The position numbers and the translations under genes are program-made. From NCBI GenBank assembly GCA_010645155.1, contig CM021316.1, positions 5,724,954-5,788,953 on the forward strand: 64,000 nucleotides of DNA, given 5' to 3'. The stretch's first letter is position 1; each line of letters starts with the position of its first letter. This document shows, one piece after another, positions 33,701-47,902 of this stretch. The stretch is from Tigriopus japonicus (Eukaryota > Arthropoda > Copepoda > Harpacticoida > Harpacticidae). The notes under the pieces were generated by a model. That model was not told the origin of the DNA and searched no databases. It worked only from the letters and a program-made list of their open reading frames with translations.

Positions 33701-36700
33701 AATGCAAATGGGATAGAGAGGTATGCCTTCCAATGCATTTTGCAAACATTGGGCAATTTTCAGGTCGTTCGACCTTCTTGGCCAAGTTTGGAGTGGGTCT
33801 TTCCGTATTCACATCGCCATTTCGAGATAGGAGGTTGTCGAAGTCGTACACATACAGAGAGTACTTGGTATTTAGTGTGGGAATTGGCTCAGGTGGCATT
33901 TTGGCCAGATCTGTGGCTATTCAAAGCAAATAGAGGTCCAGGCATTTCCCATTCATTCTCCTTTTGATGTACCTCCTAAATATGGGCCCCTTTATGAGGG
34001 GAGGATTAGAACGGCATGTTTTAAGCGTTTGCCGTACATTCACAATGGAAAAAGGGTTGCTTGACTTCCAATCCAAAACCTCGAGATAAGACAAGGGTTG
34101 GAGCCAAGTTGATCTCTTTACAATAGTCTGTGTGTGAATGTACGGGTAGGTCGGTACTTGGTGCACCCACAACATCGGCCAATTCTTCAATACGAACGTT
34201 CGTTGTTCCAATTGTCTCCAAGCACTGAACATGAGACTTTAAATGACTCTATGAACAAGCGATTAGCCGGGCGTTTGAAGCTAAAGATTTGTCTTCCAAA
34301 TCCCAGAGGAGGGGTCAATCTCGGTTTTCCGTCATCGAAGGGCGGCCTGGAAGTGTTAGCCAAGTCACTACTGATTGATCAAGTAACAAACAACAAACGA
34401 ACTTGAGTGTTGAATGTTATCTCTCGTTTGATCACGATCTCTTAGTCTTTACCAATTGCTTCACAGAGGGACATCGATGATTTGACGCCCGTGCTCGTGC
34501 TCTATTGACCTCTTTCGGGATATTTCGTCATAAAATCAAACCAGAGAAGTCCGTTTATCGGTCTATTGTTAAGCATATTTTCGGTAGATCATGAAGAGGG
34601 CTTGTTTGAAACGTGATCGTTTGGTTCTCGAACTTCTTCTCATTTCCTTCAACTTGTATAAATACCCGAAGCAAACCAAACCAAACCCTCTCTCCATTCC
34701 CTACTCTCTCTCTACGTGGAGTGGAAATCGACGAAATGCAACCCAAGGGTTCTCTCTGTCTGTCCCAAGGCGGCTCTTTATTTCGTCAGCCATGTGTGAA
34801 CAAGAGTGGAAACCACTTCAAGAATCGTCTCCAAGGCATCCACGTCCTCCTTGAGCCCCGGCAATGGGCAAGTTAAATAACTCACCAACTAACTAGGAAA
34901 ATGAGGCTTGAGCAACTCTCAAGAGCGCCATGCATCAAGTCCATGCTGTGGTGTTCCCAGGGCCACCCTGCCAATCTCCAATGCCTTTCCCAGCGTTAAA
35001 ACTGACCAAAGTCTCGTCCACTCTATTCCTTGCCCTCTCATCATGCCTTTGACCCCAAACGACCTCTTTGGCTTTGGCCAAGACCGATATGGCTTTAAAC
35101 TTCCTCCGTGGGCGTCGTTGATGCTCTCTTCCAATATTCATTAACTTGACCCCCTTGAATAAATAGCTTCCAAACTTAAAACAGCAAAACAGCCAAGTCT
35201 CAAGAAGAAGCCAAAAGAAGACTCTCCGTTCGTGAATCCTGACGTCGTTCATCCCTGAGTTGGAACCATTTCTGGAATTCTCATTAACCCTGATCGTTGC
35301 CGTTTGTACTCGGCGGGAGGCCTTCGATGATCTGGCTGAAACAGCGATGGATTCTTTTGAGAAATGTTTAAAAAGATGAAAGAATTCCACCATTCCGTAG
35401 GTAGCCGATCCGAGACAGAGGTAGGCCAAAGGAGAAGGAGCTTCTACCAATTGGTATCACAAGAGATTGCGCCCTCCGATACACGCTTATTATTAGTGTA
35501 TTACATGACTGAAGTGGTCATTGAAGGGAACGAACGATCGAACCATCACAATCCTGGACGAATGATGACGAACTCCGGGAGGAAATATCTCGACCAAAGT
35601 CAATCACGGTCTCCTCAGACTGAGGAATGATCGTCGGAGTTCATTTTGATAAATTATAGACTTGTCTGGAAACGCTAAAAAGACATTCGAGCCAGGCCTG
35701 AAGGCGTTTTGCCACCGTATGAGAAAGATACTTTGGTATTTCTTCATGCTCTTGAGTTTTGGGCTATTTTTTTCGTCCAAAAAACAGATGAAAAGACCTG
35801 AGAGACCTGCTTCCTTCCTTAAGCTATTTCTTCCACTCCCTCAAAATCTGGGTGGAAAATAGCAGATTCGTTCCGACCAACTGAAAACCCAAGAGAGCCG
35901 AGATTCTTAGAGGTTCTGCATGTCGTTTAGAGGTAAAGAACCCCAACCAGATAGAGTGGAGAGGTAAGAATTCAAGGCCAAAAACACCTTCTCACCCAAA
36001 CGAGGAATGGATGCTTCAAAGTCGTCGTGGGGACCCCTGTGATGTCAATAATTAGACCAGGGCTCTGTCGGAATGATATCACGTGTACGTAGGTAATCCA
36101 GGCAGCAAGGCAACACAATCCACAAGTAACTCAAAACCAGGAGATCGAGATACATTCCAGAGAACTTCACAAGAAGCGCCCCCTTGCCTAATTCGGCAAA
36201 AATAATCCATTGCTTGAAATAAGAAAACTCAAAGTGACAGGGTTAGATTGAGAGTTGGCAGACGCCAGCATCGGAAGGTTTTTTTTCTTTCTTTTGTGGA
36301 CAATATTTTTGTATGAGTTTTACAAGTACGCCGATGGAACATGAGCTCATGAAACACGCAGTCTCGTCCAGAACTGAACTCGTAAACAGATAAATGTGAT
36401 CTCTGACTTTACAACTTAGCCATTTATTTTTACAGCAGGGCCTCTTCGTCTCAGGGTCTAAGATTGGGCGAGGATATCGTTCAAATTCTGGACTGGAATC
36501 GTATTTAAATCCCAAGATCGTTTCGCATCCAGACCCAATATAACGATCTTCATTTAAAAGATCATCGGGGTCGAACTACGAACTGTACACCAGGTTTATT
36601 TGGTGTTCTCCGACTCGTTGCTGGCAAATTCAGGGTACAGAACACTGAGTATTTTACAATTGACGCCTTCATGAAACCTGCTAGACTTCTCATCGACGGC

Positions 36701-39700
36701 CAAAAGGCTAATTTTTCGGTCATCAACGTCAATGACCCTCAAACGGACATACAGTTCAAGAACGAATGTCACTCGAGTAAGAGAAAGAGGCCAATGCGTC
36801 TTGAACTGTTTCGGTGCTTTCCGCTCGATGAGCTAAGTATACTCTAAAATGCTAGAGCTGCATCCTCTCTTGTTGAGTAATACGCACCTGGATGTCTTCA
36901 GATCTTTACTCTTTGGTCGAATTGGACAATAATAAGAGGAGGTGGAGTAGGAAGGCAACGAGTAGCAGTAGTGGTAGTAGTAGTAGTAGGAGCGAGTTGG
37001 ATACATATCCATCACCTGGTAAGCGAGACCGAAAGGTCCACAAGAGGATTTCAAGGTGCAAGCAAGCATGTGATTTTGAGGAATTTTCGGACATTTTTCT
37101 CCATGGAAATCCTTCCTTCATCCAGACTCGAGCCAGCAAGAGCGCAAGAAGAGCATTGAGCTCCGTCGACCACCATCTTGTATATTCATTTCAAGCTACT
37201 AATAGGGGCCATTTAGTTTTGTATTGGTAAATGTGTTGGAGAGTCGCTGCTTCTTTCACAGACATTTGTGCGTGTAAGTCAGGGAGGAAAAGGAAAGGAA
37301 TCTGTGTTCGTTGGACTCACCCTCCTTCCAAAATGTTGTCGGCGATGGGCTCGTTATTGTAGTGTTGTCAATTTTCAAGGTATATTGGTTGTTGACCAAA
37401 GAGCATGGAATCAGACTTGAAAGCAAGGTTGAAAGGGAACCTCAAGTGCGATTCGGGGGACATATTTGAGTGGATCATCACTGGATGGATTAGGCATTTA
37501 CGAAAATGAGAACACAAATTAACCTTATGAGCTAAGGCTGTTCTCTGCTTCGTTTGAATCTTAAAAGTTTTGAATGTGATAAGATCAATCTTTTAGTATT
37601 TCGGTCTCCTTGTTAACAAACACTTGAACGGTTATTCTTGATGATGTGGAAAATGTGTAAAAAGTTGATCTTCCGTTTCGAAAATTTGAACAGTGATTCA
37701 ATGGAATGCCCGAAGTTCAGTCAAGCCACATGGAAGTTCTTCGTCGTTGTTGCTCTTCACATCTTCTTACACAATTTGGAAGGAAGATGACTGTAAATAG
37801 CCAATGACACCCAAACAACAGGGCTTTTGACGGCATTGGAGACACGACCGACGGAATTGCTGTTCTTCATGATGACCATCATAATCATCAGCCTCCCGAC
37901 GAGGATGCCAAAGAAAGATTCTGATCAAAATTTGAGACTAGTTTTTTATGGTTCCGACAACAAGCAACAACAATATAACATGGTGACATTGACAGGTGAT
38001 TCTTTGAGTCTGATCAAAAATCTACCCATGAAAAAGAAATCTCAGGAAGCACCTCGAGTTTGACCTTGGCGAATGCAAGATTTTCCCGATAACAAAGGCA
38101 ATCAAACCTCTATCTGTCAACGCCTGCTTTGGCGTTATCAAAGGCGAATCAAAAAGTTTTCTCACCCTCCAATATCAACCCTAGAATCTGCCAAAGCCGC
38201 CACGGAGAACATAAATCTTGACCCAGCTCTGCTCGATCATTGCATACAAATGTCTATAGATTACGATTCCAAAACATGGGTTTCTGAACCCAGAACTCGA
38301 GACGAAAGCTCTCCATAAAAGGAGTGGTCCTGGCTATTGAATAGTTTCCTTCTTCTTGAAGGTTCCATTGTGTCAATTCGAGTAATAAGTGAGTGATTGG
38401 CTACCAATGACGTGGAGGAAACACTTCTTCGAGTTCACACACTTGCCAAGCATTCTGGGTCAGAAAATGGGGAATCGAGAAAGAGGAAAAAATCCTTTTA
38501 GATTGATGTCATCCTATGAATAGCCCCGAATTTTCATGGATTTTCTCACGGGACTCTCTACAGTCTACACTATGCCTGGCCAAAATCTCATATATGCCTC
38601 ACGGAAAATGTAAAGAAAGTGGAACCTCGCCAAAGAGTGTCAAACGGAATCATTCCTTCTTTGACTGTCCTGCCTGCTTTGTTGGCTTTTTGGGGGTCTG
38701 TAAATAGGAGCAAATTTTGGTGGTTTGGTTTTTTCTTCTTCTTGGCCCTGATTGTCTGTTGGGTCTGGAGCTGAAGTAGAACTTCATTAACTTAAGTGGT
38801 TTGACGGAAAGGTCTCAAAGTAGATTCAAAGCGGCTCTTTGATGCCCTGTTCGCTCTTAGTAGTCATGCTTGAATGGCTAGTCAAAATTTTCAACCACAT
38901 CTTAATATATTGAACGGACAGCAGCTCTGTCTTCGGCTTAAAAAAATCCTTATTTACTTGACCACTCCACTTCTCTCTCCCGAGTCTACTCAATCCCATA
39001 CCACACTCTTTCTCTTTGTCAAAGAACTCATTAAAGCGAAGAGGTTCCAAAAATGTTTAAAGCCTCATCAAGAAGCCCTTCTTCTCGGGCCAATCAGTCT
39101 CTGGAGGGCCACGTTTAACGAAACACAATTCCTGATTAGTTAAGCAAGAATTTAAGTAAGTCTCCTCCTTCTTGCCTACGTATATTGTACTGTACTAGTT
39201 ACGCCTGCCAAGTTCAGCTATTTTCATTCATCATTCTCCAAATCTTCGGGTCAATCACTTTGGAAACGAGAATAAAATCGAAGATCCAGGTTTGTCAACG
39301 GCTCTCTGAACGTGGAAAGCATCCGTTGAGACGACATATTTTTTGACGACCTTTTGGCCTCTTCTTCTCAATCGGTTGGTTCGCAGCTCACCTAACTTAT
39401 TGGAAGCGAGAAGGAGCATCTTGTGCCTGCCAAGCGGGGAGATGACATAAAAAAAGCTCAAATTTGCATAGAGAAGGCACCCCGGGAGGCCGTGTTCTTT
39501 TTGGCTTGAATGCACCCCTCAAAGATGTCGTCTAGTCCCCATGAAGACTAATCATCCCCCAATTTCTTGAAGGTCTCTCTGCCCACCACAGCCTATGGAA
39601 TGGATGTCTGACTCACTGACGAGGCTGACTGACTGCCAAGCTACAGTGTATGGCAAGCTCACCCACCACTCGGTGAAGGCAATAAGAAGGCCAAAATGTC

Positions 39701-42700
39701 GAGAATAGGCTGTAAATTAGACAGAATGGTTCGAATTTCAAGCGACTCCAATCTCATCTTCCTTCTTTTAAACATGGCCCGATTGTTGCCTGAATACTGT
39801 AGTAGTGTCAAAGAGATTGCTAGCTGATCCATCCTAACGAGCCTGTTGAGTCGTTATATTTTGCAGGTTCTTGTTCCAGTCCCTTGATTTTTCTTTTAGT
39901 CTAAGGACGTTAAAAAGTGGAACAGTAGATTTGGTTCTATTCCTTGATTTTTTAGATTAAGAAAAACGGAAAATTTGAAAAGTTCCAACAATTTCTTTCA
40001 ACTTGCAATGGAGAAAATTATATGGACATGGCCACAAAATTGATCCCATTATTGGTCGTCCAACCCCTTTTGCCAACAACAATCATTCAAATCGGCCTAG
40101 AAACGGTCTTGACTTCAAGTAGCCCAAAGATTTATGTAATGATCAGTCAGGAGTCTCATTAACATACCAATCACAACCCGAACAAGGATGATAATGAATG
40201 AGTAGCAACCCTTATTGGAACCACTTGGGGGATGGATCCTCAATTTATAGCCGAGACATTCCAGATAATCTTTTTCTCTAATGTTGGACCAAGTTCATGA
40301 ACTCGCAGATAGTTCCAAGAGTGAAGCAATGCCACGCAATTTTGCTTTGTACCCCGGAAGTTGACTCTCCCAGAAGTCTTTGTTCACACACGTTTCTCAA
40401 GCTTAATTGTTAGAGAAAGGATACATTACACTCGACTGGACGTCAAGATTTTTTGCCCCCTAATCCACTGTGGAACGCCTTTAAAACTGTATGTGTCCAT
40501 CCAAAATGAATGTATGCACATACTACTGTCGTAGTATGGATTGCGTTGAAAACTTGAACATCTTCACTTCCGTTATGGAGATGTGCTCCCCAAATTTAGC
40601 TGGCTTTCCTAAGTCTACGGTTTGAGTCCTGGCAGTTGTCACTTCTTTCCCGCCGTTTTTGACCCAAAATGGAAATTTCTTGGGAGCAATAACCACTTAA
40701 GACGCAACGACGAGCACCACGGACATTTTGGACGATTAGGACGACTGAGACTAGGCTTCTAATAATGACAACTGTCCTAGTTTTGACCGACTCTAAGTGA
40801 AATTGTGGTGAGCCCTAATTCCTCCACAACAATGGATGGTCGCCTTGATTCTTCATTTCACAGATAACGAGTGACAAGGTTATCGTACTTTGCTCAGCAT
40901 CATCAGCAAAAAGCTCATGCTACTTCCTCCACATCTCGATAATGAGAGGGTTCATCCATGCAACAGTGGCTGTAAAAAACTGCACCAGGATAGTCATATC
41001 TCTCTGTCGCAGTCGCTTTTATTGTTGTTGGATCTTCAATTCGACACTGCTCAACAGATTTTCCAACCGAGTTGAAGCTCATCGACTAATTCGTCTTCAA
41101 GATATTCGAGTCTCCTTACCACCCTCTGTAGTAAGCTTGACCGGTCTTCGTTGTTCTTGGCAGTTCAATGACCCGACTCATGTTTCAAGGATTGGCAAAC
41201 ATTGATCCCTCACTTCTTCATTAAGCCATTTCATTCATCTGGCGTCAAGTCAGTAGCTTTGAACGTGTCGCCACGTGAGAGGTTTCGTACTAATGATGAT
41301 AGAACAGGATAGAGTTGGCATGTTCCATTCGAGGAATCCAATCAAAAGTAACAATAACATGAAGACTCAATTCCGGCAAGGCCGACAAAGACATACTAGA
41401 CACAATCGTTTGTGAATATTAGCACATATGTCAGAAATCTGGTGAGACATCACTCTCGGTGCGGCTCTATTTTTAGCGCACTCCCACAGATCCGAGTCTC
41501 ACAGAAGGATTAAGAATGTCCGAAGAGCTTCCTAGAATTAAAATGTCAACAAGATGAGCCAAGTGGATAGGAATACATGTTCCCGGTAACCCCTATGCCC
41601 TTCCGAATTCTGTGTGCACTGTCATCCCAAAGCGAGTCAGTCTCATTAGCATGAACAGGCCAAAGCAACTTCCATCCCGAGCATCTCCCTCGTTCTCAGT
41701 CCTTCGGAAAATTAGAGCCAAAAAGCCCTGATTATACAAAATGTCAACATCAGCAGTGTCTCTTCGTCTGAGAAAGAAAGCTCCCTGTGATGTGAATGTG
41801 ACTGCTTATCAGCGAGAAAGAGACAACATCATGCAAAGTAATCACGGGACATCCCATCACTTTTTTGGTCCTAGTCCCCCAGGGCCGATTCCCACAATAG
41901 CCTGGCTGGCCCTGAAAAAGCGTTGTTTAATTCCCCACAGGGTGCCAGACTAGTCAAGTCGCAGAAAATCCAAGGCCAATCAAGAAAATACTGCCTCAAA
42001 GGGCAGAATTTGCATATTTAGAGCAATTTCAAACTCAAGTGACGCTCAAGTTCTGCGAGTTTCGAACAACGGGCTTGGTTTTTAATCGGGGTTTGTTTGT
42101 CCTACATGAAGCAAGCTGTTGATCATTGGAAAAACAGAGCTAAATCGATGAGAAAAGCTTTCAAATATCACCAGTGTTTTGGAGCATAGAGAGGATCTTT
42201 GCATATTTTAGCAATTAACAACTTAATGTGTACATTAAAAGGACATGACACTAAGCTCGAGAGGGTTGGTTCGCTATGCAAACATGGCGGGAAATTGTCT
42301 GAGTCCTGAGGGAAAGTTCAAGGGTTCCCCGGAGAATGAGTAAAAAACTAAAAGAAGCCCCCAGACAGAACGAAACCTGAGGCTGAACCAACAGTTGGAT
42401 GAGATAAAAAAGCTCCCATCTTTTATTCGACTTTTGGCTTGGGGTGAAATTTGCGAGGAGGGGCATCAATTCTGAGGGGTGGTAATGAGTCCTATTAGAC
42501 GACCATTTCACTAATATAAAAGCGAATTATTCCAGCTTTTATGGTGGAGATGAGACCAATTCATGGGGGGAGAGAGAGAGAGACGGAGACTTGCTCCTAT
42601 TTTTTTAGGGCGGATGAGCTTCATGTCGGTTTTTGAGGCGCTGCTCTTTATAACCCAAAGGAATGATGACAATGTTATCTTGGAGGGATCCCTATCTCCA

Positions 42701-45700
42701 CTGAACTATTTCGGGAAATCATGGTGCCCAATCTAGCAAAAAAGACCCAACAGAGATTGCATTATTTCAAGCCTAGTTGAAGGGAACCCTACGTACGTAC
42801 GTAGGTCCACCATCCCCGCTTTGAATTCGGGGCTTTCTATTGTTCTTGTCTTGGGTGGGGGTAGCTCATGAAAAGTGGAAAACGGTGAAAGAATGTCAAG
42901 AGTCTCCTCCCGAAATCGATGAATGAAATCCATATCATGATCGAGCAATCTAGGCTTATCTTTTGTCCTACGAAGGCTCATGCCTAGAAATTCCTTTCCA
43001 AAGTTGATTTCGCCAAAAATGACCAGATTCCTGACTCCCCGGAATACCTGTTCAAGCACATCTTTAACAGATTAAGGGGCTCTTCGTCTTATCTCGACTC
43101 TGATTTCAACCCCATTTTATGTGATTACGAGAACGTGCCCAAAACATTGGATTCTTGGGTTGAATTACATGAAAGTCCCGAACCTGGATCGTTTTTCAAC
43201 TAATGAACTGGTTCTGTCTAAATCATGACAGGCACGCGAATGACTAAAATGAGATCAGAAGCAAACCATCCGTGATTTTTGTCCAAACTTGAAGGAGTGC
43301 GCAAAGATCATTCAGGTCTAAATTGCAAATGGACCGGCCAACGTCGTCCAAGGAGCTCATGTTTTATTCATTCTGATCCACAATAGGGTGGTTCAAAGCC
43401 GCCTGTCTAGTAGTACATTCAGAATCAAACACTTGGCCTGAAATTGAATCCGCAAGCTAGGGGTGGTTTCCTTTGGAGGTCTGGGGATGAATCCTGGCCT
43501 CTCTGCCAAACAAAAGAGCAGACAGACAGACTTGAATTCTATCTATCGAACCATCACTCGAAAATAGAAATAGCTTAGAGAGTTCATGCTAAGTTATGTA
43601 AATGGCAATGGCAGATCAAAGGGACTTCACTTGTCTTAAGCAGAGCCAATCTGAACTAAAGTAAAGCCTCTAAAGGTACGTAGACGAAGGAAGAAGGAAC
43701 GAACGAACGACCGAACCCATGGAGAGCCCTCAGCAATTAAGTGAGACTCAATCAGTGAGGTGATCTGGGTAAATGTTGCGTGAAGAAACTTATTGCCTGT
43801 TGTATGCCATTTCTTCGTCAAATGTTTCCTTTTCAAGCTTGGACCGTGTTTTAAGGATCCCCTCACCAAACGAAAGCACCCCGACACTTGGAGTGCTTGC
43901 TTACCATGAGCACTCCAAGTCCAATACCACATACAGAAGGTACGCGGAGGGACAGACAACTTCGCCATTGGGATCGATGAGGTACTTCAATCTTCGAACC
44001 CTCAGTGATGGAGAGCATCCTCATCCCAAGTCTCTTCCAAACTTGGAAGGGAAGATTGGGTAATTTGATGGGCTTTATGGTCCGATTCTGTCGGTGATAA
44101 TGAAGGAAATTTACGGCTCCGAAGAAAGATCCCGCATTTTGACTTCATTTATTAACATTTAAAAGTGAGGGCTTGAAGTGATTTCCGTGGCCAAATGAAA
44201 ATTGACCGCCCGTCCCACTTTGACCATAAACGGATGCCGATTATTCCGCTGAAATGGTTCAGTGGCAACCATCCAAGCAGATAGCCACACACCAAAGAAA
44301 GGAACTACTAATTCAAGCACAACCCATTTGCAATAACACAGGAAATCTCGGCGGAATAACTTCAAGTTCTCATGACACCCTCTAATTCATTAGGTGCGAA
44401 AATCAGGACTCTGGCATAAACAATCCCAACTCAAGCTCGATTGTCGGGTTGTAATGGTTGACTTACTCCACGATTCTCACCTTGGCCGCCAATGGACATG
44501 GATGTTGATGCGATGGAACAACTAATTAGTTACTAGATATCGGAAAGGCGCCACCAAGGTCTGTGAGGGCTATTTTCGAGAACTGCTCCGTCTACCTGTC
44601 CACCGAAATCAGCTATGCACCTTGTTGCTTCTGGTTCAAAGGAAATCGATGGATGGATCGGTACACTTTTTCTTCTTGTGCTTCTCCCGTTCCGTGAGAA
44701 TCCTCACCCCCGAACATTTCTGAGGAGGATCCCCTTGCCTGTTTTGTCTACACACTCACGCTCGAAGAGAGCAAGAGAGAGATACCGGAGGGAGAAAACA
44801 AAGTGGAATGAGCAGATTCAATGGTTTTAATGAAAAATGAGTCTCATCAATAATCCAGTCAAACTCACCCCTGCCTGAATACGAAGTTATTAACGCACGT
44901 CCACTTCAAACCATGAACATACAGAAAGTACTGCAACGCAACAGGCCACCAGTTCCCTGAATGATGGAGAGGGTGGGGGTATGACGAAGAACAAATGGAA
45001 GTCAGTAGTCATGATATTGAAAAAAAAAGTGTGGAGTCGGGACGGATTTGGCTTTTATATTCCCCTGATGACCTGTCAATGATTCTGAGCTTGAAATTAA
45101 TTAATGCCATTTCTGCTCATTGCTCGTCTAAATACGGCCATCAATCGCCGTTCTTCGATTCGCTTCCCCTCAAAAACCAATGACGACCATGATGATGACG
45201 ACGATGAGAAGAAGTTCCTTCGATGTCATCCTCCAAGTGAATCAAAATCATGAACCAGCCAGCTCGGAGACAACGATGAAGATGATTATGCACCAACTTC
45301 TTTGGGGTTCCCACGTTCTTCGCTCGAGAATCTCGACCCCACCAACCAACCAATCCACCAACGAAACAGGAGTTCCTTCTGGTGCACTTGACTCTGGAAT
45401 GACTTGGTCAATTTTAGACTTCTTCGACGCGGACAACAGACATTCAGCCCTCTTGGGCCAACCATTTCAGTGTCATCATGTATGAGCTCAATGAGTGCAG
45501 TCTCGTTGTGTAATACTTGGTTGTAACTAGAGAGTAATATGCAGAGAAGCATCGTTTGGGAAGAGGCGTAGAAAAATACGATTACTTGAAAGCTGAATTG
45601 AAGTATTAAAGGAAAAATGTGATGCAGATTCCACCCGTTGCAAATATGATATGCATTTTCATGTGCCTTGCTCTTTTTGTTTAAGCCCTCTTGCATGCAA

Positions 45701-47420
45701 TAGCTTCAGGGTAAAGATACGCACACCATTTGTTGCATCCCTCACAACAACCTCAACACAATTGTATAGATCGCAGTTTCCTAGAGCCTCTAAGAACTTA
45801 CACTAGGTGGGGCTTTCTTTCAGTATATGTATGAACGAACAGTTTTCTCATGTAATAATTCAGTATAATCAAACCCTAAATGATAAAAAACGATGGACAA
45901 AACAGCTCGGATTGTTCCAAAGAGCGCAAAAGAAAATGTTTGCAACTTTGATCCCTCTGGTGGTTGCTCCTGAAAGCTCAAAAAAATGTTCACTCTGGAT
46001 GTCAAATGTTGGAAATGAACTGCAACAGCTTGATACCACGGCCCATTACGTTGCAACGAGGGTTTTTTAGGGTGAGGGGCAAAATAATTCAGACCCTTGG
46101 TGCTTTTTGCTACGAATTGGCCCCTGGAGCCATGGGTAGACTTTGAAGCTATCAAGTCCCCACCATGAAGAACAAATAGGTGGCCATTTGTCTCTGACCA
46201 TGAACTTGAGTCAAATTCATCAACAAGCTTGATTTTGCAATCAATGGCCACTCATTCATCATTGGCAAGGTAATTCACCTTAGAGCAAACATGACGGTCA
46301 TTTATCACTCGAGTAGTGTGGCTTTTACTGCATGCAATCACTCAATGCAAGAGCATGTACATATTAGTGAGCAAACATTTTGAGGGAATAACAGCCTGCT
46401 CAAGTTAAGCTTTTTTATATTGGGCGGATATGGCGTTGCTGTTCAACTATAATCTGGTTGCTTCGGTTGGAAGTGCTTGAAGTTGTTAGCCTCCAGGGAA
46501 ATTGCCAGTTTATTGGAAGATTGGCACTCCGCAAAGTAGTGAGCAAGCATATTTCCTTCTGCGGCCAAATTAGAGTCTGATCTTGTCTTGAAGGCACAGG
46601 TAGCTCCTTAAATCAAAGTTCAATATGAAATTGGCCGTTGCAAAATGATTAATGGAAATTTTCTGCTCTTTCAGATTCCCTTTGAATTGATTACCACCAC
46701 TCATATCGACGAAGGTACGGAGCCGTCATGGTGGACCGTGGACGAAGTACCTACTGCACTCGACGTCTACGTAATGATGATTCATTTCTGGCCTTGTTGC
46801 TATTTCATCCCAATCAAAGCTTTCAGGATCACCCCATTGGAAGTTGGGTCGGCTGACTCCCTCTGTGTCCATCGACTTCATTTTTTGCCTATTCAACTTT
46901 TGAAGTGGACTGAAGCAAGAATTAAATGTGAGAAGATGATATTTCGGGCGATTCAATGGAACTATGAGACCGTGCAACAACCCAATTCTTGGACATCACT
47001 CTCACTCCTCTGTGTAGTTCCCATCCCCACTTATTCGGTGCCTTATCCTCACCAGTTTTTACTCCGTTTGGGATGAAGATTAAGTATTGATATGGCTATT
47101 TGGGCGGCTACTTATTTACGAACTGCCTCATTTCAAAGGGCAACAAAAGTTTGTTTACAGTACACATAACCAGACATGAAAGCTCAACCAACACCGGAAG
47201 CGCCTTTTCTTGGCAGAGAAAAAGACAGAGAGCCCATTGAGCAAATAGACATTGGAGTGTGTTGCTCATACAAATTCCAAGACTTGATGACATGCAAAGA
47301 GGAGCGAACGAACGCCTTGTCACTACGTTAACCAATAACCCTGGAAACTGGTTTGAATTCCCACGAGGTTGGAGGAATGACACCACTTTGCATACTAGGT
47401 ACACACACGCATAGTTTTTA
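30790..47420. other. Gene-poor block between the cyclin genes
   Basis: Over 16 kb without a recognised gene. It holds a TATAAATA box at 34657-34664 with no convincing gene after it, an (AGT)n run at 36961-36992, (GA)n at 42570-42583, (ACGT)n at 42790-42804, (GAAC)n at 43697-43715 and a 12-bp perfect hairpin at 43886-43920. Open frames of up to 171 codons (34935-35450, -) have no visible domain and have overlapping open frames on the other strand. Confidence 0.45.
43886..43920. repeat. 12-bp perfect hairpin with 11-nt loop
   Basis: ACTTGGAGTGCT (43886-43897) is followed by an 11-nt loop and its exact reverse complement AGCACTCCAAGT (43909-43920). The pairing stops at both ends. No gene or terminator context is recognised. 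It is shorter than a typical pre-miRNA stem. Confidence 0.85.
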
Positions 47421-47429
47421 CGAAAGAAT

Positions 47430-47435
47430 TTTATT
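47430..47435 (-). promoter_or_regulatory. Candidate poly(A) signal for the unassigned minus-strand exon
   Basis: AATAAA on the minus strand, about 65 nt after the TGA that closes the open frame at 47500-47736. The spacing suits a short 3' UTR. Confidence 0.3.
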
Positions 47436-47499
47436 GCTATTTCGTTGCTTCTCTTGCTCGGTTATCTTCGAGGTTCGTTTGTTTCGTTCGTGGGGCCCA

Positions 47500-47902
47500 T
47501 CACATTCCGGAGTCAATGGCTCCTTCCTTTGACTTTTCTTCGCTCTTGTTGGTACCGTGATCCCTACATAGCACGTACATGCTGTATTCAGGGCGGTGTC
47601 GGTGGTTAAACGGCAGAACTTTTGACATATTCACGACTTGGTTCAAGGTCATGGAGTCTTTTAGAATGTAATTAGTATGCGCATTCACATCGATTTTTGC
47701 TCGATTTCGGTCAGATACTCGAGAAGGGAACAGGTATCATTATCGTCCTCATCGACTCATCATTTTGTGCAGAGAATGTGTGAATTTGGAAGGAACCTCC
47801 ATGAATAAAACATTCATCGTTAAGGGCAACGAGATGCCATCTACACCACCGTCGTTGGGCATGCTGCTCGTCCAAGGTGGCAAGAAGATCCAGCTTAAGC
47901 AT
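47500..47902 (-). other. Candidate 3' exons of an unrecognised gene
   Basis: Three successive open segments in different frames on the minus strand read like protein (mixed polar composition, GC-rich third positions). One is 47902-47738 (starts MLKLDLLATLDEQHAQ). A short acidic piece (DEDDNDTCSLLEYLTEIEQK) overlaps the next one. The last is 47736-47500 (ends KEGAIDSGM, TGA). A 79-bp GT-AG intron from GGAG|GTTCCT to the pyrimidine-rich ...TTCTCGAG (exon restart at 47717) would join the first and last in phase, but the donor is weak. An AATAAA follows at 47435-47430. Alternatives are a frameshifted pseudogene or chance. No family recognised. Confidence 0.22.

Noticed and set aside
34935..35450. 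Minus-strand frame of 171 codons, the longest outside the named genes
   Set aside because: Stop-free runs of 140-175 codons are expected several times in 128 kb of six-frame space at this composition. It shows no motif, and the opposite strand is also open.
36892..37230. Ser-rich frame spanning the (AGT)n repeat
   Set aside because: The Ser run is the microsatellite itself; the remainder has no recognisable domain and the opposite strand is open too.
45820..46251. Minus-strand frame of 143 codons with even amino acid composition
   Set aside because: Length is within chance expectation, no domain or splice partner was found, and there is no poly(A) signal in a suitable place.
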